DNA of 64,000 nt from Nocardioides exalbidus (GCF_900105585.1 NZ_FNRT01000002.1:3906001-3970000), one strand, 5' to 3'. Numbered from the stretch's first letter, positions 26,414 to 35,070 are shown. Numbers and translations: made by a program. Notes: generated from the letters alone by a model not told the origin.

Positions 26414-27108
26414 GCGGGGATCGCCTCCTTCTCGTCCACCGTGGAGGTGTCGACCACGGTGCGCGCGTCGCGCAGCCACACCACGAAGCCGATCACGACG
26501 AAGACGGCGTAGAAGAGGTACATGCCGGCCGTCGGGTAGTAGCCCGCCTGGACGAGCGTGGTCACGCCGACGACGTCGACGAGGACCCAGACCAGCCAGA
26601 ACTCCACCCAGCCGCGGGCCATGCCGTAGGTCGCGAGCATCGAGCCCGCGAGGATCCACGCCTCGGTCGTCGGGCCCCAGGAGCCGAGCACCTGGGTGAG
26701 CACGACGTAGGCCGCCGCGTAGCCGACGACGCCGAGGGCGAGCAGCTGGAGCCGCTCGGTGCGGGTCGCCCAGCGGGGGGCGATCGCGCCACCGTCGGAG
26801 GCTCCTCCGGCCCGGCTGACGTGCGACCAGCGCCACCAGCCGTAGACCGAGACGACGGCGAAGAAGACCTGGCGGCCGGCCTGGCCCCACAGCGGCTCGT
26901 CGATGTGGCCGGAGAGCTCACCGGTGGCGAAGACCGTGAAGAGCAGGACGTTGCCGACGAGACCGACCGGCCAGGCCCACATCACGCGCTTCATGCCGAG
27001 GATCGCGCTGGCGAGGCCGAAGAGGTTGCCGATGACCTCGCGGGCACCGAGCTCGCCACCCGGCACCGGGATGGTGCCGTGGACGAGCCATTCGAGCAGG
27101 TCGTTCAT
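26410..27108 (-). CDS. ribM: PnuC-family transporter, probably riboflavin transporter RibM
   Basis: A 232-residue membrane protein with about seven TM helices and the PnuC hallmarks (GNLFGLASAILGMKRVMWAWPVGLVGN; SVYGWWRW; WILAGSMLATYGMARGWVEFWLVWVLVDV). PnuC proteins import vitamin precursors by facilitated diffusion. Those embedded in FMN-riboswitch rib operons of actinobacteria (RibM/PnuX) take up riboflavin, so that role is inferred from context. Its ATG shares one base with the ribE stop (TGATG), and its stop overlaps the ribBA start. Confidence 0.85.
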   Translation of the reverse strand: MNDLLEWLVHGTIPVPGGELGAREVIGNLFGLASAILGMKRVMWAWPVGLVGNVLLFTVFATGELSGHIDEPLWGQAGRQVFFAVVSVYGWWRWSHVSRAGGASDGGAIAPRWATRTERLQLLALGVVGYAAAYVVLTQVLGSWGPTTEAWILAGSMLATYGMARGWVEFWLVWVLVDVVGVTTLVQAGYYPTAGMYLFYAVFVVIGFVVWLRDARTVVDTSTVDEKEAIPA

Positions 27109-27815
27109 CAGTCTTCCTCGTCGTTCGTGAGTAGGTCGTGCACGGTGGTCGAGCCCAGCGTCGAGCCCAGCGTCGAGTCCGGCGTCGAGTCCGGCGTCGG
27201 GTCCGGCGTCGAGTCAGGGGTGGGGAGGTAGCCCCCGAGGAGCTTCTCGACGTGCTTGGCGATCACGTCGGCCTCGAGGTTGACCAGGTCGCCGACGCGG
27301 CGGGTGCCGAGCGTCGTGCGGGCCAGGGTCTCGGGGATGAGGCTGACGGTGAAGCTGGAGTCGCGGGCCTCGACGACGGTGAGGCTGACGCCGTCGACGG
27401 TGATCGAGCCCTTGTCGACGAGGTAGCGCGAGAGGTGGGTGGGCAGGGAGATCTCGACGACGTCCCAGTGCTCGCTGGGCGAGCGGGAGACGACCTCGCC
27501 GACGCCGTCGACGTGGCCCTGGACGATGTGGCCGCCGAGCCGCTTGTCGACGGTGATCGCGCGCTCGAGGTTGACCCGGTCACCGGGCGTGACGCCGCGC
27601 AGCGAGGTCTTGTCGAGCGTCTCCTGCATCACGTCGGCGGTCCACCGGCCGTCGCCGAGCTCGGCGACGGTGAGGCAGCAGCCGTTGACGGAGATCGAGT
27701 CGCCCAGCCCGGTGCCCTCGAGCACCGTGCCGGCCTCGACGGTGAGCCGGACGGCGTCGCCCTGGTCGGTGACCTCGGCGATGGTGCCGAGCTCCTCGAC
27801 GATCCCGGTGAACAT
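27108..27815 (-). CDS. ribE: Riboflavin synthase alpha subunit with a repetitive C-terminal tail
   Basis: Dismutates two lumazine molecules to riboflavin. It has two homologous lumazine-binding barrels (about 1-97 and 98-200), each with the family pattern (MFTGIVEELG; GHIVQGHVDGVG; VDGVSLTVV). At 235 residues it is longer than the usual 200 or so, because of a tail of alternating TPDS and TLGS units (about 200-225) encoded by six 12-bp repeats. Its ATG directly follows the ribD stop (TAG-ATG). Confidence 0.95.
   Translation of the reverse strand: MFTGIVEELGTIAEVTDQGDAVRLTVEAGTVLEGTGLGDSISVNGCCLTVAELGDGRWTADVMQETLDKTSLRGVTPGDRVNLERAITVDKRLGGHIVQGHVDGVGEVVSRSPSEHWDVVEISLPTHLSRYLVDKGSITVDGVSLTVVEARDSSFTVSLIPETLARTTLGTRRVGDLVNLEADVIAKHVEKLLGGYLPTPDSTPDPTPDSTPDSTLGSTLGSTTVHDLLTNDEED
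27151..27222. repeat. Six-copy 12-bp tandem repeat inside ribE
   Basis: Units at 27151, 27163, 27175, 27187, 27199 and 27211, each 12 bp with consensus GAGYCCRGCGTC. The first two are identical, the next two are identical, and the last is degenerate. In frame, the unit adds four residues (TPDS/TLGS) to the RibE tail. Copy number could vary between strains. Confidence 0.85.
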
Positions 27816-28871
27816 CTAGGCACTCCTCTTCTGGGGGATCAGCGGCCTCATGGTGAGCCGCACGTTGGTGTCCTCGCCGTCGTGGCCCTGCAGCACGACC
27901 ACGTCGGTGACGTGGAGGTGCAGGGCGTCGGCGATGGTGCCGATGCCGAGGTCGGCGACGGCGTTGCGCCCCGAGCCGAGGAGCATCGGGGCGACGTAGG
28001 TGACGACCTCGTCGACGAGGCCGGCGGCCAGGAAGGCGCGCGCCAGCGTGGGGCCACCCTCCAGGAACACGTGCTGGCGGTCGAGCTCGTGCAGCCGGGC
28101 CAGCGCCTCCTCGGGGTCGCGGGTGCGGAGGTGGACGGTCTCCGCGCGGTCGTCGAGGACGCGGCGGCCGGGGTCGAGGTCGCGCAGGCCCATCACGGCG
28201 CGGAGCGGCTGGATCGCGACGGGCTCGTCGACCTCGTCGCGGACGGTGAGCTCGGGGTCGTCGACCTCGACGGTGTTCGTGCCCACGAGCATCGTGTCGC
28301 AGAGGCTGCGGAGCCGGTGGGTGTCGAGGCGGGCGGCCCGGCTGGAGACCCAGCGGCTGGTGCCGTCCGCCGCCGCGCTGCGGCCGTCGAGGGTGGTCGC
28401 GAACTTCCACGTGACGAACGGGCGGCGGTGCGCGATCGCGAACGTCCAGGCGCGGTTGATCGCCTGCGCCGCCTCGACCTGCTCGCCCCCGACGACCTCC
28501 ACCCCCGCCTCGCGGAGGCGTCGCGCGCCTCCGACGGCGACCGGGTTGGCGTCGGGCTGGGCGAAGACGACGCGTCGTACGCCCGCGGCGATCAACGCCT
28601 CGCTGCACGGCCCGGTGCGGCCGGTGTGGTTGCACGGCTCGAGGGTCACGACCGCGGTCGCGCCGCGGGCTGCCTCGCCGGCCTCGGCGAGTGCAGCGGC
28701 CTCGGCGTGGGGCGTGCCCGCGCCGCGGTGGAGGCCCTCCGCGATCGTCGTACCGTCCGGGGCGAGCAGCACGCAGCCGACACGAGGGTTGGGGCCGAGG
28801 GGCACGCCCGGCGTGACGGCGAGCGCCAATGCACGCTGCATGGCGCGCTGCTCGGCGTCGCTGGTCGTCAT
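27816..28871 (-). CDS. ribD: Bifunctional pyrimidine deaminase/reductase RibD
   Basis: Second and third riboflavin steps. The N-terminal cytidine-deaminase-like domain (about 1-145) has the zinc site in TPHAEAAAL and PCNHTGRTGPC. The C-terminal reductase (about 150-351) has TLDGRSA and a FLEGGPTLARAFL NADPH-binding segment. It is 351 residues. The start is chosen at the ATG at 28871, preceded by GGAGGG; upstream frame is riboswitch and leader. It is the first gene of the rib operon. Confidence 0.95.
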   Translation of the reverse strand: MTTSDAEQRAMQRALALAVTPGVPLGPNPRVGCVLLAPDGTTIAEGLHRGAGTPHAEAAALAEAGEAARGATAVVTLEPCNHTGRTGPCSEALIAAGVRRVVFAQPDANPVAVGGARRLREAGVEVVGGEQVEAAQAINRAWTFAIAHRRPFVTWKFATTLDGRSAAADGTSRWVSSRAARLDTHRLRSLCDTMLVGTNTVEVDDPELTVRDEVDEPVAIQPLRAVMGLRDLDPGRRVLDDRAETVHLRTRDPEEALARLHELDRQHVFLEGGPTLARAFLAAGLVDEVVTYVAPMLLGSGRNAVADLGIGTIADALHLHVTDVVVLQGHDGEDTNVRLTMRPLIPQKRSA

Positions 28872-28956
28872 CACTGCCCTCCGGTCCGGGTGGTCGGACT
28901 CCGGGGGCGCGGGCGACGGGCGCGCATCCCTCCAGGCGAGGGACGCGGAGCCGTCT
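28872..28956 (-). promoter_or_regulatory. Riboswitch expression platform before ribD
   Basis: Between the aptamer and the ribD ATG are a TCCCTC/GAGGGA hairpin and a GTCCG/CGGAC hairpin directly before the SD GGAGGG. There is no T-run, so control is more likely at translation initiation (SD occlusion) than by termination. Confidence 0.45.
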
Positions 28957-29082
28957 GCGTGCACTTCTCATCCGGACTGTGACCGTCGGTCCAGGAGTTC
29001 CACCTGGTCAACCGGCCACTGGCTGTGGTCGGGTCGCGGACTGTGACCGCCGGTGCGGAGTTCCACCGCCCCCAGAGCACGC
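28957..29082 (-). ncRNA. FMN riboswitch (RFN element)
   Basis: On the minus strand the closing helix P1 pairs GCGTGC (29082-29077) with GCACGC (28962-28957). Inside are the conserved RFN pieces GGGGGCGGTGGAACTCC, ACCGGCGGTCACAGTCCGCGAC, and a second GGTGGAACTCC-TGG-ACCGACGGTCACAGTCCGGATGAGAAG. The aptamer binds FMN and turns down the rib operon when flavin is abundant. Confidence 0.93.
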
Positions 29083-29211
29083 AAGCTCTTCGTGGTCGCA
29101 ACTGTGCCACAGCGCGATGCATTCCCTCGCCGGTGTCCGGCTGTGGCGTGCGCAACAGTTCCGAGGGTGCGATCGGCGGTGCTTGTCGGGCCGTGCCCGG
29201 CCCGGCCTCGG

Positions 29212-30552
29212 TCAGATGTCGTCGAGGAAGCGGTCGAAGACCCGCGCGCCGAACTCGAGCGAGTCGACGGGCACGCGCTCGTCGACGCCGTGGAAGAGCG
29301 CGGTGAAGTCGAGGTCGGCCGGCAGGCGCAGCGGCGCGAAGCCGTAGGACCGCATGTCGAGCTTGCGGAAGTGCTTGGCGTCGGTGCCCCCGCTCATGAG
29401 GTAGGGCGCGACGAGCGCGTCGGGGTCCTCGGCGACCAGGCTGCGGGTCATCGCACCGACCAGGTCGCCGTCGTAGGGCGTCTCCCACGGGTCCTGCTTG
29501 GACTCGAAGTCGAACTCGATGCCGTCGCCGGCGAGCTCGTGGAGGGTCCGGAAGAACTCGTCCTCGTAGCCGGGCAGGAAGCGGCCGTCGACCGTCGCCG
29601 TCGCCTCGGTCGGGATGACGTTGGTCTTGTAGCCGGCCCGCAGCATCGTCGGGTTGGCGGTGTTGCGGATGACCGCGCCGAGCATGCGCGCGGCGTCGCC
29701 GAACTCCTCGACCAGCGCCTCGGCGTTGTCGGGCGTGGCCTCGGTGCCGGCGAGCTCCCCGACCGTGGCGAGCAGGACCTCCATCGTCGGCGTCAGCCGG
29801 ACCGGCCACTCGTGCGCACCGATCCGCGCGACGGCGCCGGCGAGCCTTGTCACGGCGTTGTCGCCGTTGATCATCGAGCCGTGGCCGGCGCGACCGCGGG
29901 CGGTGAGGCGCATCCACGCCATGCCCTTCTCGGCCGCCTCGATCAGGTAGACGCGGCGACCGCGGATCGTCGCCGAGAAGCCGCCGACCTCGCCGACGGC
30001 CTCCGTGCAGTCGGCGAGCAGGTCGGGGTGCTCCTCGACGAGCACCTTGGCGCCGTGGCCGCCGCCCGCCTCCTCGTCGGCGGTGAAGCAGAGCACCACC
30101 TCGCGGTCGGGCGCCGCACCCGCGGCCGCACGGGCGCGCACGACGCTGAGCAGCATCGCGTCGAAGTCCTTCATGTCGACCGCGCCGCGACCCCAGACGT
30201 GGCCGTCCTTGATCTCGCCGCTGAACGGGTCGACCTGCCAGTCCGACGCCTCGGCGGGTACGACGTCGAGGTGGCCGTGGAGCAGCAGCGGGGCCCTGCC
30301 GTCGCCCCCGCCCCAGCGGGCGACGACGTTGGCCCGACCGGGCCGGCCCTCGATGACCTGGCTCTCGATCCCCACCTCGTCGAGGAGGGAGGCGACGTGC
30401 TCGGCCGCCTTGCGCTCCCCCGGCCCGTCGTCGGTGCCGTAGTTGGACGTGTCGATGCGGATGAGCTCCTGGCACAGCTCGACGACCTCCTTCGCGGGGT
30501 CGTACGCGCGGTCCGTCTGGGCGTCAGCAGGCACCTGGTCCATGTCGTCCAT
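29212..30552 (-). CDS. M20 family metallopeptidase
   Basis: A 446-residue dizinc peptidase/deacylase. Metal-site motifs: LLHGHLDVVPAE (about 89-100), GRGAVDMKDFDAM with the bridging Asp, CFTADEEAGGGHGA with the catalytic Glu-Glu, and a C-terminal HGVDERVPVD with the last His ligand. A dimerisation domain lies in the middle. It belongs to the dipeptidase/ArgE/DapE-like branch; the substrate is not known. The ATG at 30552 is favoured over the ATG at 30543. It stands alone between the rib leader and tRNA-Leu. Confidence 0.88.
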   Translation of the reverse strand: MDDMDQVPADAQTDRAYDPAKEVVELCQELIRIDTSNYGTDDGPGERKAAEHVASLLDEVGIESQVIEGRPGRANVVARWGGGDGRAPLLLHGHLDVVPAEASDWQVDPFSGEIKDGHVWGRGAVDMKDFDAMLLSVVRARAAAGAAPDREVVLCFTADEEAGGGHGAKVLVEEHPDLLADCTEAVGEVGGFSATIRGRRVYLIEAAEKGMAWMRLTARGRAGHGSMINGDNAVTRLAGAVARIGAHEWPVRLTPTMEVLLATVGELAGTEATPDNAEALVEEFGDAARMLGAVIRNTANPTMLRAGYKTNVIPTEATATVDGRFLPGYEDEFFRTLHELAGDGIEFDFESKQDPWETPYDGDLVGAMTRSLVAEDPDALVAPYLMSGGTDAKHFRKLDMRSYGFAPLRLPADLDFTALFHGVDERVPVDSLEFGARVFDRFLDDI

Positions 30553-30623
30553 CCTGCCCCACGAGCAAGCACCAGCCCCGATTCGTCGGTCCGGAGGTGC
30601 TTTGCTACATTTCTCCAGCACTC

Positions 30624-30709
30624 GTCCGGGTGGCGGAATTGGCAGACGCGCTAGCTTGAGGTGCTAGTGCCCGTATTAGGGCGTGGGGGTTCAAGTCCCC
30701 CCTCGGACA
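30624..30709 (+). tRNA. tRNA-Leu (GAG anticodon)
   Basis: An 86-nt class II tRNA. The acceptor GTCCGGG pairs with CTCGGAC (one G-U). The anticodon stem CTAGC/GCTAG encloses the loop TTGAGGT (anticodon GAG, reading CUC/CUU), followed by a long variable arm (TGCCCGTATTAGGGCG) and the T arm GGGGG-TTCAAGT-CCCCC. Discriminator A at 30709; CCA is not encoded. A TACATT -10 candidate lies at 30606-30611. Confidence 0.97.
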
Positions 30710-30716
30710 CAGGAAC

Positions 30717-30743
30717 GAACCCCAGGCCTCCGGCCTGGGGTTC
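30717..30743 (+). terminator. Terminator of tRNA-Leu
   Basis: A perfect 12-bp stem (30717-30728 with 30732-30743), TCC loop, followed by a pyrimidine-rich TCCGCTTT. It starts 7 nt after the tRNA 3' end. Confidence 0.85.
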
Positions 30744-30836
30744 TCCGCTTTACGGGCACGTGCAACGTCACGCCCTCCGATCGCGTCCATTCCAGTGAAC
30801 GGCCGATCGGCGGCCGCACCACCTCGGGAGTCGCAC

Positions 30837-31349
30837 ATGCGCCGCACCCTGACCGTCCTCCTCACCCTGGTCGCCTCGACCGTCCTGGCCCCGGCACTCG
30901 CCCTCCCGGCCACGGCGTCGGCGCCCGCGAGCGCGTACGTGCGCACCGTCACCTATCCGGGGGCCGGCGCCGAGGTCACCCTCGACCACCTCGACCGCAT
31001 CGCCGACACGTCACCGGCCTTCGGGGACTTCGTCGAGCGGCGACTGACGCAGCTCTGGAAGGCCAACGACCCGCGCGAGAAGTGCCGGACGGCGGCGACG
31101 ATGGTCGTGAAGAAGTGGCGCTCGGACGGCTACGCGTTGATCAGCGACATGGGCAACTTCGCACCCTGCCCCGACGGGGGCTACGTGCAGATCGCGGTGC
31201 GCACCGACGGCCGCTGGCGCACCCCGACCCGGCTGGGCACCCAGGAGGTCTACGGGTGCCGGGTGCTCGAGCGCTTCGACGTGCCGGCCGCGATCGTGCC
31301 GTCCCGCACGTGCTACGACGGCGACGCCGTCGTGTCCTACCCGCGCTGA
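30837..31349 (+). CDS. Small secreted protein of unknown function
   Basis: 170 residues. A Sec signal peptide (MRRTLTVLLTLVASTVLAPALALPATASA) is followed by a mature domain of about 140 residues with four Cys (REKCRTAA, FAPCPDGG, YGCRVLE, RTCYDGD), probably two disulfides. I do not recognise the family. The ATG at 30837 is chosen because GGGAG lies 6 nt upstream and the signal peptide starts there. Its last 13 bp overlap the end of the convergent PucR gene. Confidence 0.7.
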   Translation: MRRTLTVLLTLVASTVLAPALALPATASAPASAYVRTVTYPGAGAEVTLDHLDRIADTSPAFGDFVERRLTQLWKANDPREKCRTAATMVVKKWRSDGYALISDMGNFAPCPDGGYVQIAVRTDGRWRTPTRLGTQEVYGCRVLERFDVPAAIVPSRTCYDGDAVVSYPR

Positions 31350-32995
31350 CCGGGACCGAACACCCGCAGCTGCAGCATCAGCGAGAACCGCTGCCCGGGG
31401 TCGGCGAGGTCGACCTCGCCGACCTCCGAGGCCCGGCGCACGCGGTAGCGGAAGGTGTTGGGGTGCACGAACATCGCCTCGGCGGCGGCGCCCACGTCGC
31501 CGAAGGCGTCCAGCCAGGCGCGCAGCGTCTCGACGAGGTGGGTGGCGTGCTCGGCGTCGTAGGCCACCAGGCGGGCCAGCGCGCCCCTCACCTGGTCGCC
31601 GCGCTGGGCGGCCTGGTCACGCAGGTCGAGCACCATGGCCTCGGCCTGCAGCTCCTCGAGCCGCGCCACCCGGTGCGCACCGCTGTTCTCGGCCAGCACC
31701 CGCAGCACCCGGTCGACGCTCACCCGGCTGCGCGCGATGCCCTGCAGGTCGGCGGCGATCGGCCCGACCGCCGCGAGGGGGTGGATGCGGTCGTCGACCC
31801 GGCTGACGAAGTCGTGGAGCAGGCGCACCGCGCGGGCGTCGGCCTCCTCCAGCGGCTCGGTCGCGGCGAGCAGCGCATAGGTCGTGTCGCCGATGGTCGC
31901 CACGGCGGAGACCGGCTGGACGGCGGCGAGGTGCATCGCGAAGGCGTCGGTGAGTCGCTGGCGCTCCTGCGCCACGGACGCGTCCTCGGTGCCGGCGTCG
32001 CCGGCTGCCAGCACCGGGCGCAGGCCCATCACCGTCAGCGGGCGCGCGGCCAGGCCGAGACGCACGAGCGCGTCGTGGGCGTTGGCGCCGCCGGCGAGCG
32101 CCGTGCTCAGCAGGTCGGCCCGGATGCGACGCGCGGCGTCCGAGCCTGCCCGGTGACGGAGCATGTGCAGGGCGACGAGCTTGGCCGAGTCCTGCAGCGC
32201 CTCGAGGCGCCCGGCGTCGAGGGGCTCGGTGACCGCCGCCCAGATCGAGCCCAGCACCTCGTCCCCGGCTCGTACGCCGATCGCCACCCGCGGCATCGTG
32301 AAGTGGCCCTCGTCGGAGGGCAGCGGCTCGATGAAGACGGGTTCGTTGCTGCGGTTCAGGTCGCGGAAGACCCCACGCTCCTGGAGGATCCGGGCGTAGC
32401 GCTCGGGCACCTGGCGGCCCAGGATCGTCTCCACGCGGGAGGGGTCGGCCTCGTCCTGGCGCCCGGAGAAGGCGAGCACCCGTGAGCTGCGGTCCTCGAT
32501 GGTGATGGGCGCCCCCATCAGCGCCGCGATCGCGTTGGCGACCGCGAAGAGGTCGCCGGACGGCAGCCCACCCAGCGAGTCGGACGTCTGGTGGCCCGAG
32601 GACAGGTCGCCCGGGGTGAGCATCGAGCGCAGCATCTCGGTGAGCTGGGCCCAGGACGCTCCCCGGGACAGGCCCAGGACGGGGGTGCCGGTGCGCTCGA
32701 CCTGCTCGACGACCCGACCGGTGCGCGGCACCGGTGCCCGGAGCACGACCCCGGCGACGTCGTGCCCGGCGACGCGGTCGAGGAGGTCGAGCACCTCCTC
32801 GTCCGAGGTGACCCCGACACCCAGCACGAGGGAGCGCGGCAGCAGCGTCGGCGGGTCGGCGGGGTCCCAGATGACCAGGCCGCGCACCTCGCCGGACTCC
32901 TCGGCCCGGCCGACCGCCAGCTCGAGGAAGGTCACTCCGAGGTCGTCGAGCACGCGGCGCAGGCTGAGCCGCGGTCGCGGCTGTTCGGGTTCCAC
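31337..32995 (-). CDS. PucR-family transcriptional regulator
   Basis: A 552-residue regulator with an N-terminal PucR-type sensing domain (about 5-125), a GAF-like central region (about 150-280), a CdaR/GGDEF-like middle domain, and a C-terminal PucR helix-turn-helix (about 480-545, FVHPNTFRYRVRRASEVGEVDL). PucR proteins control purine, amine or amino acid catabolism. It lies 39 bp downstream of the racemase gene on the same strand but has its own TACGGT -10 (33007..33002) 6 nt before the GTG, so it may be transcribed separately. It is a good candidate regulator of the peptide/D-amino acid operon; this is inferred from position only. Confidence 0.88.
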   Translation of the reverse strand: MEPEQPRPRLSLRRVLDDLGVTFLELAVGRAEESGEVRGLVIWDPADPPTLLPRSLVLGVGVTSDEEVLDLLDRVAGHDVAGVVLRAPVPRTGRVVEQVERTGTPVLGLSRGASWAQLTEMLRSMLTPGDLSSGHQTSDSLGGLPSGDLFAVANAIAALMGAPITIEDRSSRVLAFSGRQDEADPSRVETILGRQVPERYARILQERGVFRDLNRSNEPVFIEPLPSDEGHFTMPRVAIGVRAGDEVLGSIWAAVTEPLDAGRLEALQDSAKLVALHMLRHRAGSDAARRIRADLLSTALAGGANAHDALVRLGLAARPLTVMGLRPVLAAGDAGTEDASVAQERQRLTDAFAMHLAAVQPVSAVATIGDTTYALLAATEPLEEADARAVRLLHDFVSRVDDRIHPLAAVGPIAADLQGIARSRVSVDRVLRVLAENSGAHRVARLEELQAEAMVLDLRDQAAQRGDQVRGALARLVAYDAEHATHLVETLRAWLDAFGDVGAAAEAMFVHPNTFRYRVRRASEVGEVDLADPGQRFSLMLQLRVFGPGQRG

Positions 32996-33034
32996 CGGGT
33001 CACCGTAGGCAGGGGGTCGCGGCTCCGCCAGCGC

Positions 33035-34141
33035 TCACCCGGCGAACCACTCGCTCCACGTCGTCACGGCCTCCAGCCGGTCGGGGTCCGGGGCCACCCC
33101 GAGCCCGGGGCCCGCGGGCACCGCGAGGTGGCCGTCGTCGAGGACGAAGGGCTCGGTGATGTCGGTGGCGAAGTAGCGCCCCGACGCGGAGGTGTCGCCC
33201 GGCAGCGTGAACCCGGGGAGGGCGGCGAGCGCGACGTTGGCTGCGCGGCCCAGCCCGGTCTCGAGCATCCCGCCGCACCACACGGGCACCCCGGCGGCGA
33301 CGCACACGTCGTGGATCCGCCTGGCCTCGAGGTAGCCACCGACCCGGCCGGGCTTGACGTTGACGATGCGGCAGGCCTCGAGCCGGATCGCCGCCGCCGC
33401 GTCACGCGCGGAGGTGATCGACTCGTCCAGGCACACGGGCGTGCGGATCAGCCGGGCGAGGTCGACGTGGCCGAGCAGGTCCTCCTCGTCCAGCGGCTGC
33501 TCGATGAGCAGCAGGTCGAACGGGTCGAGCCGGGCCAGGTGCGGGGCGTCGCCGAGCGTGTAGGCGGTGTTGGCGTCCACCTGCAGCAGCACGTCGTCCC
33601 CGAACCGCTCGCGGACCGCACGCACCGGCTCGACGTCCCAGCCGGGCTCGATCTTGAGCTTGATCCGCAGGTAGCCCTCGCCCAGGTAGCCGTCCACGGC
33701 GTCGAGGAGCTCGGGCACCGAGTCCATGATGCCGACCGAGACGCCGCACGGGACGCGGTCGTGCACCGCACCGAGCTCGCGACCGAACGAGCGTCCCTCG
33801 CTGCGGAGCTCCGCGTCGAGCACTCCCATCTCCAGCGCCGCCTTGGCCATCCGGTGCCCCTTCACCGGCTCGAGCCGGTGCGCGACCTCGTGCGCGGCGA
33901 GGGGTGCCCCCGTGAGCAGCCGGGGCAGCAGGTAGCGACGCATCACGTCCACGGCCCCGTCGACGTACTCGCTGGAGTAGAGCGGTGCCGACATGGCCAC
34001 GCACTCGCCCCACCCCTCGGCGTCCTCCCCCACCACGCGCACGAGCAGCACGTCGCGGGCGGTCTCGGTCCCGAAGGACGTGCGGAACGGCGCCACGAGC
34101 GGCATCGCGATCCGACGGAGCTCGACTCCGGTGATCTTCAC
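33035..34141 (-). CDS. N-acylamino acid racemase/o-succinylbenzoate synthase-like enolase superfamily enzyme
   Basis: A 368-residue enolase-superfamily protein of the OSBS/NSAR branch. Catalytic and metal residues are all present: KxK at Lys161 and Lys163, metal ligands Asp189 (VDANTAY), Glu214 (EQPL) and Asp239 (DESI), and Lys263 (VKPGRVGG). The same enzyme family does menaquinone OSBS or N-succinylamino acid racemisation. No men gene is in the window, while a GNAT acyltransferase and an M20 deacylase overlap it in tandem, so NSAR is favoured. SD AGGAGG precedes the GTG; the start overlaps the GNAT stop (GTGA). Confidence 0.85.
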   Translation of the reverse strand: MKITGVELRRIAMPLVAPFRTSFGTETARDVLLVRVVGEDAEGWGECVAMSAPLYSSEYVDGAVDVMRRYLLPRLLTGAPLAAHEVAHRLEPVKGHRMAKAALEMGVLDAELRSEGRSFGRELGAVHDRVPCGVSVGIMDSVPELLDAVDGYLGEGYLRIKLKIEPGWDVEPVRAVRERFGDDVLLQVDANTAYTLGDAPHLARLDPFDLLLIEQPLDEEDLLGHVDLARLIRTPVCLDESITSARDAAAAIRLEACRIVNVKPGRVGGYLEARRIHDVCVAAGVPVWCGGMLETGLGRAANVALAALPGFTLPGDTSASGRYFATDITEPFVLDDGHLAVPAGPGLGVAPDPDRLEAVTTWSEWFAG

Positions 34142-35070
34142 GGGTTCCTCCTGACGACGTAGTACCCGGACCGGTCGAACCCCTCGACCCGGTGACCGGC
34201 CTGCACCAGCTCTCCCAGCACCTCGCGCACCTCTTCCCGCCACAGCCGCGCCGTGACGGGGTCGCTGCCCCGCAGCGCCTCGATGTCGGGTGGCACCCGC
34301 ACGAGCGCGACCGGTGCCTCCGCCCGGGTCCGCCCGCGCGCCCGCACCGGACGGCCACCGGAGTCCACGTCGAGGAGCACGGCGGCGCCGAGCGCGACCT
34401 CGCGGGCCGCGTCCGCGGGACGTACGTCTCCCACGCACGCCGCGGCAGCGGCCGGGTCGCGCAGCCGCCAGCGGACCAGCAGCCGGTCGGTGTCGTCGGT
34501 CCCGTTGAGGTCGTCGACCATCGGACCGTAGAAGTTGGTGAGGTACTCCGTGGGGTGGGCACCGAGCTTGACCAGGTTGAACCACGCGTTGCGGGACACC
34601 AGCGGGTCGAAGGTCCAGGCGACCTCCTCCACGCCACGGCCCAGGGCCCAGGCCCGCTGGTGCAGCTTGAGCGCGAAGCCGATGTTGCGGCCGGTGGACC
34701 CGGGTGCGACCCCGGCGATGTGGCTGTGCAGGGCGTCCTCGGAAGGAGCGTGGAAGAAACCGACGCAGGCACCGACGAGCCGACCCCGGTCCATCGCGCC
34801 GCCGACGTAGTTGCCCGCCTTGGTCAGCGCGCGCAGCATCTCCAGCGAGACCGGCGGGTTGGCCGAGCGGCCCCACACGTCGGCGAAGAGCTCCACCACC
34901 GCTGCGAGGTCGGCGAGGTCGGTGAGGCTGCGCACGGTCACCCCGGCCTGGCGGGCGGCGGCGTCGCACACCTGGCTGGCCTGCTCCAGGTCGTCGACGC
35001 CGATCGGCGTGTGCGGCGAGACCGCGCGCACGACGGGCACGGCGGCACCGCTCTCACCCTGCGCCGTCAC
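34138..35070 (-). CDS. GNAT acyltransferase, candidate amino acid N-succinyltransferase
   Basis: A 310-residue COG3375-like GNAT protein. The acetyl/acyl-CoA-binding core lies at about 45-190 with LVGACVGFFHA, VAPGSTGRNIGFALKLHQRAWAL (CoA pyrophosphate loop) and WTFDPLVSRNAWFNLVKLGA. This family sits beside NSAR in bacteria that convert D- to L-amino acids and supplies the N-succinyl-D-amino acid. Acyl donor and substrate here are inferred. GTGA overlaps join it to the M20 gene upstream and the racemase downstream. Confidence 0.8.
   Translation of the reverse strand: MTAQGESGAAVPVVRAVSPHTPIGVDDLEQASQVCDAAARQAGVTVRSLTDLADLAAVVELFADVWGRSANPPVSLEMLRALTKAGNYVGGAMDRGRLVGACVGFFHAPSEDALHSHIAGVAPGSTGRNIGFALKLHQRAWALGRGVEEVAWTFDPLVSRNAWFNLVKLGAHPTEYLTNFYGPMVDDLNGTDDTDRLLVRWRLRDPAAAAACVGDVRPADAAREVALGAAVLLDVDSGGRPVRARGRTRAEAPVALVRVPPDIEALRGSDPVTARLWREEVREVLGELVQAGHRVEGFDRSGYYVVRRNP

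Noticed and set aside
27138..28982. A 614-codon plus-strand frame opposite ribE and ribD
   Set aside because: Mirror of the rib genes; no homology features, and it crosses the tandem repeat and the riboswitch leader.
33035..34141. Menaquinone menC (o-succinylbenzoate synthase) as primary call
   Set aside because: Family motifs allow it, but no men genes are near and the GNAT and M20 partners point to N-acylamino acid racemase. Kept as an alternative.
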